A DNA stretch of 64,000 nt from Priestia megaterium (GCF_009497655.1 NZ_CP023317.1:1021501-1085500); one strand, 5' to 3'; shown: positions 46,184-55,914, counted from the first letter of the stretch. Program-made: numbers and translations. Notes: generated from the sequence alone by a model not told the origin.

Positions 46184-46430
46184 CCTTTTATCTCCTTAAA
46201 AAACATATTTTGAGATTATTGTATACTAATATGGACGTTTTGTGTGCAAAATAATAGTTAAAAAGAATTATTTATTTACATTTATTATCTTTTTATAGTT
46301 CTATTGTTATTGATTATGGATTTTCCATATAATTTCCTTTATCTATTTTCCAAAACTACCCAGTATGCTAACATAAAGATAGAACCCTTAAATGGATAAG
46401 TGATGTATGAGATGTAAAAGGAGAGTTTCG

Positions 46431-46649
46431 ATGAAGTTGTTTAAAGATGTGTCTAAACGAGAGCATCAAAATTGGAATAAAGCTGTGTCGGCAGGTTTTT
46501 ATATACTTTTATTGCTGCTGTTTGTGAACGTAATAATGTATACCTATAATGGCGCCGAGTTAGTGTCGTCATTTTCGATGTTTTGGACAGGGATCATTGT
46601 GACGTTTGGCTATCAGTTCATTTTAAATAGAAAAAGTGAGGAAAAATGA
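46431..46649 (+). CDS. Small membrane protein, 72 residues
   Basis: From ATG 46431 behind AAAAGGAGAG; the upstream ATG at 46407 has no ribosome-binding site. A charged start (MKLFKDVSKREHQNWNKAVS) is followed by two hydrophobic segments (FYILLLLLFVNVIMYTY and FSMFWTGIIVTFGYQFIL). It overlaps the next gene by four bases. No family recognised. Confidence 0.65.
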   Translation: MKLFKDVSKREHQNWNKAVSAGFYILLLLLFVNVIMYTYNGAELVSSFSMFWTGIIVTFGYQFILNRKSEEK

Positions 46650-46906
46650 ATAAACAGCCTTGGCACCGTTCAGAAAAATTTCTGCTGCTGCTTTGCTTTT
46701 TTGCACCACCCATCGGTTATATAGCGTTGGTAGTAAATAAGAAAAAGCTCAGCCGAGAGCAGTGGCTGAGTAACTTAACGGTAGCGACTATTATCATGTC
46801 CATATGGATGCTGAAGTTTTTACCTCATCAGTGGGGAACGATTATTTTATTCACGGGCGTGGGAATCTATTGGTATCACCGAATGTTGAAGAAGTTTAAG
46901 AAGTAG
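46646..46906 (+). CDS. Small membrane protein, 86 residues
   Basis: ATGA overlap with the previous gene. Three hydrophobic segments (FLLLLCFFAPPIGYIALVV, NLTVATIIMSIWMLKFL, TIILFTGVGIYWY) and a basic tail KKFKK. Together with its partner it may form a two-subunit membrane complex; function unknown. Confidence 0.65.
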   Translation: MNKQPWHRSEKFLLLLCFFAPPIGYIALVVNKKKLSREQWLSNLTVATIIMSIWMLKFLPHQWGTIILFTGVGIYWYHRMLKKFKK

Positions 46907-47044
46907 CGGCAGGGATAAAGAAAGTTAAATTTTCCCCCTTTGATATTTTGAAAAAAGAAGTTAAAATATTATAGTAATACAAATTTGTTCTACCCATGTA
47001 AATAAAAGTATGTATTTAATATATTTGATGATTAGTTAAGAATA

Positions 47045-47075
47045 GAGCCAACCAAAGCGGTTGGTTTTTTGTATG
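47045..47075 (+). terminator. Terminator
   Basis: CCAACC, loop AAAGC, GGTTGG, then T6. Confidence 0.7.
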
Positions 47076-47186
47076 AGTTCATTCTTTTTTTGTGGAAATT
47101 GAAGAATAGTATCCGATGTAAAGCTAGAGCATACAGGCAGGTTTTAAAACTGTCGGATCAGTTCTTTAAACAGGAGGCCATCACTA

Positions 47187-49718
47187 GTGTCGATAAAGAA
47201 AAAGTTGTCCGTATTCTTTACTTTGCTGGTATTGTGTATTCTACTAGCGAATAACACCTTGCACTACATTCGATCAAAAAATAGATTAACAGAGTTTAAT
47301 CAAAGGGAAATCACGCTGGTCACAGAAGAAATTGCGTACGAAGTCGAAAATTCTAAAAATAGTGCTTCCTATATGGAAGATCGGATGGCACAGGAATTAC
47401 GAACGGCTTCAATTGCAATTCAACAGTCTTTGCCTGCTGATTACCGAGACGTCACCAATGACGAGTTAAAACAGTTGGCTAAAAAACTGATGGTATCTCA
47501 TATTACGTTATTAGCACCCGTAGAAGGTGATATTATAGGCGTAAAATCTTCTGATCCTAAGGAAATCAATATGTCTACAAAAGAGTGGGGCTATTGGTAT
47601 ACATCTTTTCAGCAGCTTCTTTCTCAGCAGCCGGTCACGACAACAAAAGGATTGACTTTACCTCACTATTGGAGCGGACCGATTGAAGTAGCTTCTAGCA
47701 ACCCTAATCACATTGACAAATGGGGTTATTATTACGACGGGTCTACTAATTACATTATTGATCCTTATTTCCGGGATCAGCACGTCCTCGATTTTGAAAA
47801 AAGGTTTGGCCCTACGAACGTGATGAACCGCTTTACGGAAAATCTTGAAGGCGTTCTTGAACTAACGGCTTTTAACCCGAAAAACTTCGGAAAAAGAAAT
47901 CAAAACGTATATTTAAACGGCAATAAATATATTAGAATAAAAGATCAGCCGATTTGGTACGGTACATACACGTATCGAAATACCGAACGTGATAAAAAGT
48001 CCATTCAAAAGGCCTTAAAAACGGGAAAATCACAAAGCTATACTGCTGAAATTAACGATAAAAAAGTATTAAAAACATTGGTACCGATTAAAGAAAAAAA
48101 CTCTCCAGCTTACGTGATAGGTGTAGTGTATGACTATGGACTTATTAAAAAAGAGCTGCAGCAAGAATTAATCAAACATTTACTGCTGTCTCTTCCGTTT
48201 ATCTTTATTGTCCTTATTATCAGCTTTGTTTTCTCTACATCCATTACGCGGCCGATTAAACATATTATGGAGCACGTAAATCAAATCGCCAAAGGCAATT
48301 TTGGCAAGGTGCTGAATGTAAGAAGAAAAGATGAGCTGGGAGGACTTGTAGCAAATATCAACCACCTTTCTCATTTTTTAAAAACATATGTGGCCGATTT
48401 AAAGAAAAGTCAGGAAGAAAGTGAGTACCATGCGTACCACGACTTTTTGACAGGATTGCCGAACAGAAGATATTTTAAAGAAGAATTAAACAGGCGCTTA
48501 GTTGAGTCGAAGGAAAAGTCCATTCGTCACGTAGCCGTGTTATTTATGGATATAGACCGGTTTAAAGATATTAATGATACGCTAGGGCATTCAAAAGGCG
48601 ATCAGCTTATACAGCTGATCGCCAACCGTATTAAAGAATGTCTGCCTCCTGCTAACAGCTTTCTTACAAGGCAAGGAGGAGACGAGTTTGTCATTTTATT
48701 CAGTGATTTTACACCGGAAGAAGTTAAAGGTATCACCGAGAAGATCATTGCATATGTTCAACAGCCCTGCTACATTGACAATGATGAAGTTTTCGTCAGT
48801 ATCAGCAGCGGGTTAAGCTTTTATCCGGAGCACTCTACGAATTTGGACACGCTTATTACGTATGCAGATGTCGCCATGTATGCTTCAAAAAGACAGGGCG
48901 GCAATAAAGTAAGTATTTATCATGATTCGTTAAATCAAAAACAAGCTGAAAAAGTTCACATCGAAACGCGCTTGCGAAAAGCAATTCAAAAAGGTGACAT
49001 TGACGTTTACTATCAGCCTAAAATAGAAGCAAAGCGCAATGTAATCACCGGCGTAGAAGCATTAGTTCGCTGGAATGACGCAGAACTTGGATTTGTTTCT
49101 CCGGAAGTATTTATCCCTATCGCAGAAGAAACTGGTTTGATTCAGTCTCTATGGGAAGTTGTCATGAAAAAAGCTTGTTCTCAAGTCAGCAAATGGAACA
49201 AGGATCGAAACGAAAAAATGACGCTAGCGGTTAACTTTTCTCCGCGGCAGTTTCAAGATCCGATTGTGTTAGTTAATGAAATACAGCAATTTCTTTCGCT
49301 TCATAGATTTGATCCCGCATGGTTTGAAATTGAAATTACGGAAAGTACATTGCTGATGAACGCGGAAGAAACGATTAAAGCTTTACATCTGTTAAAGAAA
49401 TATGGTATATCAATTTCTATCGATGATTTTGGAACCGGATATTCTTCATTGAGCTATTTAAAAAAATTACCAATCGATTGTTTGAAAATCGACCGGTCTT
49501 TTATCCAGGATATTCAAGAAGATTACAGCAACAGTGAAATTGCGCAGGCGATTATTAGCTTATCTCAAAGCTTAAAGCTTGAAGTAATCGCAGAAGGTGT
49601 AGAAGAAGAATATCAAAAAGCGTTTTTAATGGAAAACGGCTGTGATCATATGCAGGGGTACTTGTTTAGCAAGCCTCTTGCTGCAAAAGATTTTGAAGCA
49701 GCGTTTTTAAATAGCTGA
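47187..49718 (+). CDS. Membrane GGDEF-EAL c-di-GMP enzyme with extracellular sensor
   Basis: 843 residues from GTG 47187, nine bases after AGGAGG. Helix 1 (about 8-25), an extracellular sensor of about 280 residues, helix 2 (about 330-350), a HAMP linker (TRPIKHIMEHVNQIAKGNFG), then GGDEF and EAL domains. The cyclase motif RQGGDEF is intact. The phosphodiesterase motifs are also intact: VEALVRW, VNFSPRQF, IEITEST, IDDFGTGYSSL, KIDRSF, AEGVE and QGYLFSKP. The protein may be bifunctional, with direction set by the external signal. The upstream region ends with a terminator and its promoter is unclear. It is followed by folE. Confidence 0.9.
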   Translation: MSIKKKLSVFFTLLVLCILLANNTLHYIRSKNRLTEFNQREITLVTEEIAYEVENSKNSASYMEDRMAQELRTASIAIQQSLPADYRDVTNDELKQLAKKLMVSHITLLAPVEGDIIGVKSSDPKEINMSTKEWGYWYTSFQQLLSQQPVTTTKGLTLPHYWSGPIEVASSNPNHIDKWGYYYDGSTNYIIDPYFRDQHVLDFEKRFGPTNVMNRFTENLEGVLELTAFNPKNFGKRNQNVYLNGNKYIRIKDQPIWYGTYTYRNTERDKKSIQKALKTGKSQSYTAEINDKKVLKTLVPIKEKNSPAYVIGVVYDYGLIKKELQQELIKHLLLSLPFIFIVLIISFVFSTSITRPIKHIMEHVNQIAKGNFGKVLNVRRKDELGGLVANINHLSHFLKTYVADLKKSQEESEYHAYHDFLTGLPNRRYFKEELNRRLVESKEKSIRHVAVLFMDIDRFKDINDTLGHSKGDQLIQLIANRIKECLPPANSFLTRQGGDEFVILFSDFTPEEVKGITEKIIAYVQQPCYIDNDEVFVSISSGLSFYPEHSTNLDTLITYADVAMYASKRQGGNKVSIYHDSLNQKQAEKVHIETRLRKAIQKGDIDVYYQPKIEAKRNVITGVEALVRWNDAELGFVSPEVFIPIAEETGLIQSLWEVVMKKACSQVSKWNKDRNEKMTLAVNFSPRQFQDPIVLVNEIQQFLSLHRFDPAWFEIEITESTLLMNAEETIKALHLLKKYGISISIDDFGTGYSSLSYLKKLPIDCLKIDRSFIQDIQEDYSNSEIAQAIISLSQSLKLEVIAEGVEEEYQKAFLMENGCDHMQGYLFSKPLAAKDFEAAFLNS

Positions 49719-49775
49719 AGCAAAACCATCATTTGAAAATAAACTTACTAAGAAAAGGGAAGAGGACATAAAAAG

Positions 49776-50420
49776 ATGGCACTTAGTACACAAAATTTAA
49801 TTGCTCAAAAATTTTTAGAAACAGTAGGCACAAATTCAACTGAAATAGATAAAAAAATAGGTCAAGCTGACACATTTATGAATGCGGTGAAAGAACTGAT
49901 TGATTTATGCGGAGATAATCCGGAAAGAGACGGCCTTGAAGAGACGCCGTACCGCGTGTTAAAGGCATTTTTAGAATACACGGAAGGCTACCGAGAAGAT
50001 CCGAAAGCCCATTTGGAAAAAACATTTGACGTGAATCACAATGAATTAGTGTTAATACGAGATATTGAATTTCACTCAATGTGTGAACATCACTTTGCGC
50101 CGTTCTTTGGCGTTGCCCACGTTGGGTATATACCGGATAAAAAAATCACAGGTTTATCTAAAATCGCTCGTACGGTAGAAGGGTACGCAAAGAGATTTCA
50201 AGTTCAAGAACGTCTAACAAATGAAATTGCAGATGCAATTGAAGAAGTGTTAGAGCCAAAAGGAGTTATGGTAATTATTGAAGCGAAGCATATGTGCATG
50301 TGCGGAAGAGGAATTAAAAAATCTTCAGCTTCTACAGCCACTTCATCCGTTCGGGGAACGTTTATGGAAAAACCAGAGGTTCGCGGAGAATTTTTATCTC
50401 TTTTACAGCGACAAATGTAA
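49776..50420 (+). CDS. folE: GTP cyclohydrolase I (type IA)
   Basis: 214 residues, somewhat longer than B. subtilis FolE owing to about 25 extra N-terminal residues. It converts GTP to 7,8-dihydroneopterin triphosphate at the start of folate synthesis. Zinc ligands are Cys103 and His106 (HSMCEHHF) and Cys174 (KHMCMCGRG); GLSKIARTVEGYAKRFQVQE carries substrate-binding residues. The usual HMCMTMRG reads HMCMCGRG, an unusual extra cysteine beside the ligand. The only folate gene here; it precedes a flavoprotein gene by 48 bases, so the pair may be one transcript. Confidence 0.88.
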   Translation: MALSTQNLIAQKFLETVGTNSTEIDKKIGQADTFMNAVKELIDLCGDNPERDGLEETPYRVLKAFLEYTEGYREDPKAHLEKTFDVNHNELVLIRDIEFHSMCEHHFAPFFGVAHVGYIPDKKITGLSKIARTVEGYAKRFQVQERLTNEIADAIEEVLEPKGVMVIIEAKHMCMCGRGIKKSSASTATSSVRGTFMEKPEVRGEFLSLLQRQM

Positions 50421-50468
50421 AGAAACAAAAAGCCATATAAGCTGAGAAGCAGAAGCGAGGTGAGCTGT

Positions 50469-51398
50469 ATGCAACATGTTGACGTACTGATTATTGGCGG
50501 AGGGCCCGCTGGCATCTCTGCTGCCGTGTGGTGTAAAAGGCTAGGCGTTGAGTGCTTGCTTCTTGAAGAGCAGGCACAGTTAGGCGGACAGCTGTTTACG
50601 ATTTACAATGAGATTATTGATTATCCCGGAATACAAGCGGAAAATGGAATTGAAATGCAGCGTAAAATGGTTCAGCATTTTATCGATATGGACTGCTTAT
50701 ATGAAGCGAATACAAAAGTAATTTCCATTGACGAACGTTTTAAAACAGTAAAAGTAAAGCAGCAAGAAACAGAAAAAGAAATTGGTTATACGTATCTTAT
50801 TTTAGCAACGGGCTCTAGCCAGCGAAAGCTCGGAGTGCCGGGTGAACAGCAAATGATTGACCGAGGAGAAGTATACTCTGCTTCAGCAGACGGAGAACGG
50901 TTAACAGGTAAAAGGGTTGCTCTCATTGGCGGAGGAGACCGGGCGTTTGAAGGAGCACATCTTTTAGCATCAAAAGCAAAACAAGTATATTTGATTCATC
51001 GTTCTACGCATTTTAAAGCAAGAGAGCAATACGTTGAAAAAGTTCTTTCCGACCCCGGTGTTAAAGTGATGACAGACACCGAAGTGACCGCTATCCACGG
51101 AAAGCATCGCGTCACATCAATTGATTTAAAAAGTAAAAACGGTGAGTCCAAGAATTTATTGGTAGACGCAGTGCTAATCAGACTAGGCGTAGCGCCCAAT
51201 GTTGAACTTATTAAAGAAAAAGTCACCACTACACAAAGCGGGCTCATCGTCATTAATGAAGTGCATCAAAGCAGCAATCCATCTATTTATGCCATTGGAG
51301 ACGCCTGCACGACTCCCTTGTTTTCTAGTATCAGCTCTTCAGCCGGTCAAGGAGCGATTGTAGCCAAGCATGTATCGAGCCTTTTGAAAAAGTCATAA
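50469..51398 (+). CDS. Thioredoxin-reductase-like flavoprotein lacking the CxxC
   Basis: 309 residues from ATG 50469 (AGGTGAG just upstream; GTG 50460 is a poorer alternative). FAD-binding VLIIGGGPAGISAA (about 6-19), GG-QLFTIYNEIIDYPG, ATGSSQRKLGVPGE, NADPH-binding VALIGGGDRAFEGAHL and IYAIGDACT are those of TrxB. Where TrxB has the redox-active CxxC, this protein has S-A-S-A (137-140), followed by DG as in TrxB. It therefore cannot reduce thioredoxin in the normal way; a ferredoxin/flavodoxin-type or other NADPH oxidoreductase role is likelier. Placed after folE and ended by a strong terminator. Confidence 0.83.
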   Translation: MQHVDVLIIGGGPAGISAAVWCKRLGVECLLLEEQAQLGGQLFTIYNEIIDYPGIQAENGIEMQRKMVQHFIDMDCLYEANTKVISIDERFKTVKVKQQETEKEIGYTYLILATGSSQRKLGVPGEQQMIDRGEVYSASADGERLTGKRVALIGGGDRAFEGAHLLASKAKQVYLIHRSTHFKAREQYVEKVLSDPGVKVMTDTEVTAIHGKHRVTSIDLKSKNGESKNLLVDAVLIRLGVAPNVELIKEKVTTTQSGLIVINEVHQSSNPSIYAIGDACTTPLFSSISSSAGQGAIVAKHVSSLLKKS

Positions 51399-51403
51399 TA
51401 TCA

Positions 51404-51437
51404 AAAAGCATCTATCAAATCGATAGATGCTTTTTTA
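51404..51437. terminator. Bidirectional terminator
   Basis: AAAAGCATCTATC / GATAGATGCTTTT with flanking A and T runs, shared by the flavoprotein and the convergent small gene. Confidence 0.85.
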
Positions 51438-51713
51438 CGTAACATAATAAAAGAAACATAGAAGAAGTACGTTCACAGGCAGACAAATCGTTTGGAAAAA
51501 AGCAATGTAGTTTTTAGGCGCAGCGCTGATTCTTTTTACTAGAATATACTCGGTGATGAAATTAAAAAGAACGATGATGCAAGACACCAGTATATACGCC
51601 CAGACGTTCTGCTGAAACAAACGAGTAAAAAGAGGCGAGAAAAGAAGTAGAAAAGCAGCGGTTTGAAAAGAACCTCTAGAAAATAAATTATGTTTTTTAG
51701 CACTGTAAGTCAA
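51435..51713 (-). CDS. Small membrane protein, 92 residues
   Basis: TTG start at 51713 preceded by AAAGGAGGG. Three hydrophobic stretches (AAFLLLFSPLFTRLF, YILVSCIIVLFNFITEYIL, ICLPVNVLLLCFFYYV) suggest an integral membrane protein. No family recognised. Confidence 0.6.
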   Translation of the reverse strand: MTYSAKKHNLFSRGSFQTAAFLLLFSPLFTRLFQQNVWAYILVSCIIVLFNFITEYILVKRISAAPKNYIAFFQTICLPVNVLLLCFFYYVT

Positions 51714-51875
51714 ATAATCCCTCCTTTACATGTTTTATTTTACCAAACAAAAAAGCCTTAAAAAATACCTTTGGCTATATTTTCCTGATATGTTCCTCAT
51801 TTCGGGAAAATAAAGTAAAATATATATCAAATATAGCTTATAATAGTATAAAAGAAATAGATAAAAGGAGGCGCC

Positions 51876-51923
51876 ATGAGATCTTGCCAGATAAAAACAC
51901 GGAGAAGGAGCAGTCGATCATGA
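51876..51923 (+). CDS. Arginine-rich 15-codon leader peptide overlapping the next start
   Basis: ATG 51876 stands four bases after AAAAGGAGG, the best ribosome-binding site in the region. It encodes MRSCQIKTRRRSSRS and its stop TGA overlaps ATG 51920 of the c-di-GMP enzyme. Arg codons used are AGA, CGG, AGA, AGG and CGA. The arrangement suggests translational coupling or attenuation. It is too short to prove by sequence alone. Confidence 0.4.
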   Translation: MRSCQIKTRRRSSRS

Positions 51924-54364
51924 TCATGAAACATCTTGATCGTTTGAATACGCAGCTTTTAAAAGAATACAGTGAAGGTATTTTTTTTATCAACTGTGAA
52001 GGCGATATCATGTTTAGCAACGAAGCAGCCTTCAAGCTAACAGGAAACGAGCACAAACAAAAAAGCCAGCAGCTGACGGCTCTTATACATAAGTCGAAAC
52101 AACAGCAGGCACAAGAACTTTTTCAACGTGCTTTAAAAGGAGAAAAAGTTCATTTTTCAACGACAATCAATCATAAAACAAAAAAAGAACTTCATTTATA
52201 TATTACGCTCATTCCTATTATCGTAAATGAGCAAGTAGCGGGTGTTTATGCCGTATGCAGAGATGATTCAAAAGAGCAAGAGCGCTCCAATCACATTTCT
52301 CAGTTAGAAACGCATTTGAAAATGGAGCAAAAGCTTGCGAATGTGGGAAGCTGGTATTACGACGTGACGGAAGATAAAAGCTATTGGTCACCTCAGCTGT
52401 ATAATATTTACGGATTAAACCCCAACCAGCTCTTTACCCCTTCTTTTAAAGATGTTCTTCAATTTATTAAAGAATGTGACCAAAAAAGATTACAAAAAGC
52501 AGTTACAGAGGCACTTTCAACGGGAGAAAGTTATAAAATTGAATACGCGCTGATGCGGCCAAACGGTGAAGAACGTACGGTGTTTGAGCAAGCGGATGCA
52601 CTAGTAGATGAGCATGGAAACGTCATACAGCTAATTGGAGTCGTTCATGATATTACCGAATCGAAAGTGATTACGAATGAATTAAAGCAAAAAGAACAGC
52701 AGTTTCAAACGATTTATAACAATTTGGATGCCGGAATATGGTCCGTTGATGTGCAAAGCAATAAAGTGATTGTATGCTCCAGTGGTGTTAGCAACATTTA
52801 CGGGGAAAATGCGATTAAATTTTTAGAAGATAGAGATCTGTGGGAAAGCTTTATTCACCCGGAAGATAAACCAGCTGTGGCCAAATCGCAGCATCAGCTG
52901 CAAAAAGGAAAAACGATTCGTCAGCAGTATCGAATTTCCACAAAAACAGGAGAAATAAAATGGGTAAAAGATCGATGCATTCCAACGCTTGATCAAAACG
53001 GCAAGCTGGTGCGTATAGACGGCATCATTGAAGATATCACCGCAGAAAAAAAATACGTGGATCAAGTTGAATATCTTGCGACTCATGATCATGTAACAAA
53101 CTTGCCGAATCGAAGAAAGTTTGAAAGAGAATTAAAAAATTTCATTCGGCAAATGAAAAAAGAAAGAGATTCATTAGCGGTCTTTTATCTAGGGCTAAAT
53201 CGTTTCAAACATATTAATGACACATTAGGCCACGATGTAGGCGATCGCCTGCTGCAGCGTATCGCCAATCGGTTAAAAAAGTTCGTAACGCCAGATGTGA
53301 TGCTAGCTAGAGTAGGAGAAGACGAGCTTGCGATTTGTTTTTTATCTCTTGCACATATAAATGAATGTCAAAAACTAGCCGCAGCTCTTTTTCAAGAAAT
53401 CGAAAAAGAAATTACGATTGACGACTTTTCTCTGTACGTCACAGCCAGTATAGGAATCAGTATCTACCCGTATGACGGTGAAGATGTGAAAACCTTATTG
53501 ACGAATGCCAACCTTGCTATGCGCCGTGCAAAAGAAATTGGGCGAAGCGACTGGCAGCTGTATTCTCCGTTAATGGACAGCGAGACGTATAAAAGCTATC
53601 ATCTGGAAAAAGGACTGCGCAACGCACTTCTGCAAGATGAGTTTTTTATTGAATATCAGCCAAAGGTTCATACAAACAGCAGAGAGATTGATAGTATCGA
53701 AGCGTTAATTCGCTGGAATCACCCGGAATGGGGGCGCGTATCACCAGAAGACTTTATTCCTTTAGCAGAAGAAACTCATTTAATTATTGAACTCGGCGAC
53801 TGGGTAATCGAGCGTGTCTGCAAGCAGCTGCAGCAGTGGAAAAATCAAGGATTACAAACCGTGCCCGTTTCGATTAACGTTTCGTCTAAACATTTGCTGA
53901 AACGAGGATTTGTAGAGCACATTCAACAAACGTTAGCCCGTTACAGCATCGACCCTTCATTCATTGAATTTGAAGTGACGGAAAGCTCTATTATTCAGTA
54001 TGAAGAACACGTAAAAAAAGTCATGGACGAATTAAAGAAAATCGGCGTAACGTTTGCTTTAGATGATTTTGGCACCGGCTTTTCTTCGCTATCACATTTA
54101 AAAGACTTCGAATTTAACACGTTAAAAATCGATAAAACGTTTATTCAACATGCGACCGATAAAGGAAAGCAGCAGGCGATTACAAAAAGCATTTTGTATT
54201 TAGCTCATGCTCTTAACATGAAAGTAATTGCAGAAGGCGTTGAAACAAAAGAGCAGCTCGCCTTTTTACAAAAGCATGAATGTTCCTTTATTCAAGGCTA
54301 TATCGTTAGTCAGCCGGCTGCTCCTCAAAAAATCGCTGAATATTTAAAGAGGCGATTTCTATAA
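51920..54364 (+). CDS. PAS-GGDEF(degenerate)-EAL phosphodiesterase
   Basis: 814 residues from ATG 51920 (GGAGAAGGAG nine bases upstream, ATGA overlap with the leader peptide); a TTG at 51884 would add 12 residues but is 14 bases from its ribosome-binding site. PAS-like regions occupy about 10-120, 140-255 and 260-385. In the GGDEF domain the catalytic signature is changed to RVGEDEL, so cyclase activity is unlikely; such domains often bind GTP to tune a linked EAL. The EAL domain is intact: IEALIRW, INVSSKH, FEVTESS, LDDFGTGFSSL, KIDKTF, AEGVETK, QGYIVSQP. It converges on the c-di-GMP-controlled glycosyltransferase gene. Confidence 0.88.
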   Translation: MIMKHLDRLNTQLLKEYSEGIFFINCEGDIMFSNEAAFKLTGNEHKQKSQQLTALIHKSKQQQAQELFQRALKGEKVHFSTTINHKTKKELHLYITLIPIIVNEQVAGVYAVCRDDSKEQERSNHISQLETHLKMEQKLANVGSWYYDVTEDKSYWSPQLYNIYGLNPNQLFTPSFKDVLQFIKECDQKRLQKAVTEALSTGESYKIEYALMRPNGEERTVFEQADALVDEHGNVIQLIGVVHDITESKVITNELKQKEQQFQTIYNNLDAGIWSVDVQSNKVIVCSSGVSNIYGENAIKFLEDRDLWESFIHPEDKPAVAKSQHQLQKGKTIRQQYRISTKTGEIKWVKDRCIPTLDQNGKLVRIDGIIEDITAEKKYVDQVEYLATHDHVTNLPNRRKFERELKNFIRQMKKERDSLAVFYLGLNRFKHINDTLGHDVGDRLLQRIANRLKKFVTPDVMLARVGEDELAICFLSLAHINECQKLAAALFQEIEKEITIDDFSLYVTASIGISIYPYDGEDVKTLLTNANLAMRRAKEIGRSDWQLYSPLMDSETYKSYHLEKGLRNALLQDEFFIEYQPKVHTNSREIDSIEALIRWNHPEWGRVSPEDFIPLAEETHLIIELGDWVIERVCKQLQQWKNQGLQTVPVSINVSSKHLLKRGFVEHIQQTLARYSIDPSFIEFEVTESSIIQYEEHVKKVMDELKKIGVTFALDDFGTGFSSLSHLKDFEFNTLKIDKTFIQHATDKGKQQAITKSILYLAHALNMKVIAEGVETKEQLAFLQKHECSFIQGYIVSQPAAPQKIAEYLKRRFL

Positions 54365-54401
54365 AAAAGTGATGTCTCAACAGAGACATCACTTTTTTTA
54401 C
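54363..54401. terminator. Bidirectional terminator
   Basis: AAAAAAGTGATGTCTC / GAGACATCACTTTTTT, about 16-base arms, shared by two convergent genes. Confidence 0.9.
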
Positions 54402-55900
54402 GCTTGAATAGGTTTTCGAAGCGTCCAAATTTGGTAAAACATATAAAGAGACTGATAGATTGTCAAATACGTCAGTAAGATCCAGCCGTTCATTAAGTAC
54501 GGATAAATGGCTTGCTGAACAGAAGGGCTCGTTAAATAATCACGGAAATAAATGCATAGTACAACAATCATTCCTGTAAATGCAAAGCCCGTTAAAATAC
54601 CTTGCCCTAATTTACTGCGCGTTTTCCCGTTTTCCGCGTTGTATTGATTCGCCCAGCCGTCTTTTTTATTAGCGGCAAGCCTCTCGAGCCACACTTGACC
54701 AAACGTAATTAAATTCACCCACAGATAAATCTCCGGACTAATCAAAAGACCGGCCAGTATCACATCAATCGGCCTGTGCATCGGAGTTTTGACAGCGAGC
54801 ATAATATTTAAGACAGAAGCTAAAGCAATTGGAATGATCCAAAGCCACGACCAGTAAAATTGATCGGTCGCAAGCGCAGCCGATAACAATACAATAAACA
54901 GCAGGCGAATAAGTAAATCACACAGCGTTTTGATCTGTGAACGCCACAGCTTTCCTTTATGCTTGGTTCTGACGTCCAAGTTTCCGTTTGTTAGTAAATC
55001 AACGGTTCCCGACTTCCATTTATTACGCTGTTCACGGTACGTATGATAGCTTCTCATCGAATCCACAAAGCAGCGAGCGCCTGGACTGATTAACGTTTTC
55101 CAGTTGGATTTTTGCAGCTGCCACGTCAGAAGCATATCTTCAACGTCGCTGTCATTTTGCCAAGGACCGTCAAGCTTATTTTCTTCCACTATATTTTGAA
55201 GCGCTTCAGGACGAAACAGCGTAGCCTGACCGCCAAGTACATATGTGCTTCCTCCGTGATACTGAAGATCCAACAGCCAGCTCGCCATATCCTGCTTTTG
55301 CTGATGTGTCCACCACCGGGCTATCGGTCCGCCGTACTCGCCGCTTGCAAGCTTTTCCTCGTAGTGCACATCATCTTTTGAAAGCGAGCTTTTCTTTTTA
55401 GGCATTCTCATCGTATATTTTGCCATCACGCCGCCGATGTTTCGCGACGTCATTAAATCTTCCCATAAATTAATGAGTGCTTTTGGAGCCAAGCGGCTGT
55501 CTGCATCCATCCCTAAAATCGCTTTAATTGACTCTTTATACAGCTGCTGATATTTCGTCAGCGTCGTATTATATAAATCCAGTGTATCTCCATATATCTT
55601 TTTCCAAGCCGTATTTAACGCGCCGACTTTTCGTTGTTTATTGCCCTCAGTGACAAGTACTTTTACATTTAAATCAAATTCATCTCCGGCCAGCTCCGCT
55701 TTTTCTTTTGTGCGGTCCGTACAGTTATCTGCAATCACAAATACATCGAGCTCCACATTATTCGGAAGAAGCTGATCGCCTAAACCCGCCAAGCAGTCGC
55801 GAATTGATTTTTCTTCATTGTGCGCCGGAATGAATGCCACAATGCGCGGCCTCATATACGAAGCTCCAATACTTCCAGTAACGACACGCTGATTGTTCAT
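54398..55900 (-). CDS. Membrane glycosyltransferase family 2, exopolysaccharide synthase-like
   Basis: 500 residues. A cytosolic GT-2 domain (about 18-300) with FIPAHNEEKSIRDCL, ADNCTDRT, DADSR (Asp132/Asp134, nucleotide-sugar and metal binding), a DVEDM catalytic-base region and REQRNKWKSGT in place of the Q-x-x-R-W motif of processive synthases, followed by four or five membrane helices. This is the layout of cellulose or poly-N-acetylglucosamine synthases, so it probably makes and exports a surface polysaccharide. A c-di-GMP-I riboswitch occupies its leader. It has no PilZ domain, so control is on expression. Confidence 0.85.
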   Translation of the reverse strand: MNNQRVVTGSIGASYMRPRIVAFIPAHNEEKSIRDCLAGLGDQLLPNNVELDVFVIADNCTDRTKEKAELAGDEFDLNVKVLVTEGNKQRKVGALNTAWKKIYGDTLDLYNTTLTKYQQLYKESIKAILGMDADSRLAPKALINLWEDLMTSRNIGGVMAKYTMRMPKKKSSLSKDDVHYEEKLASGEYGGPIARWWTHQQKQDMASWLLDLQYHGGSTYVLGGQATLFRPEALQNIVEENKLDGPWQNDSDVEDMLLTWQLQKSNWKTLISPGARCFVDSMRSYHTYREQRNKWKSGTVDLLTNGNLDVRTKHKGKLWRSQIKTLCDLLIRLLFIVLLSAALATDQFYWSWLWIIPIALASVLNIMLAVKTPMHRPIDVILAGLLISPEIYLWVNLITFGQVWLERLAANKKDGWANQYNAENGKTRSKLGQGILTGFAFTGMIVVLCIYFRDYLTSPSVQQAIYPYLMNGWILLTYLTIYQSLYMFYQIWTLRKPIQA

Positions 55901-55914
55901 GTTTTCCTTTACCC

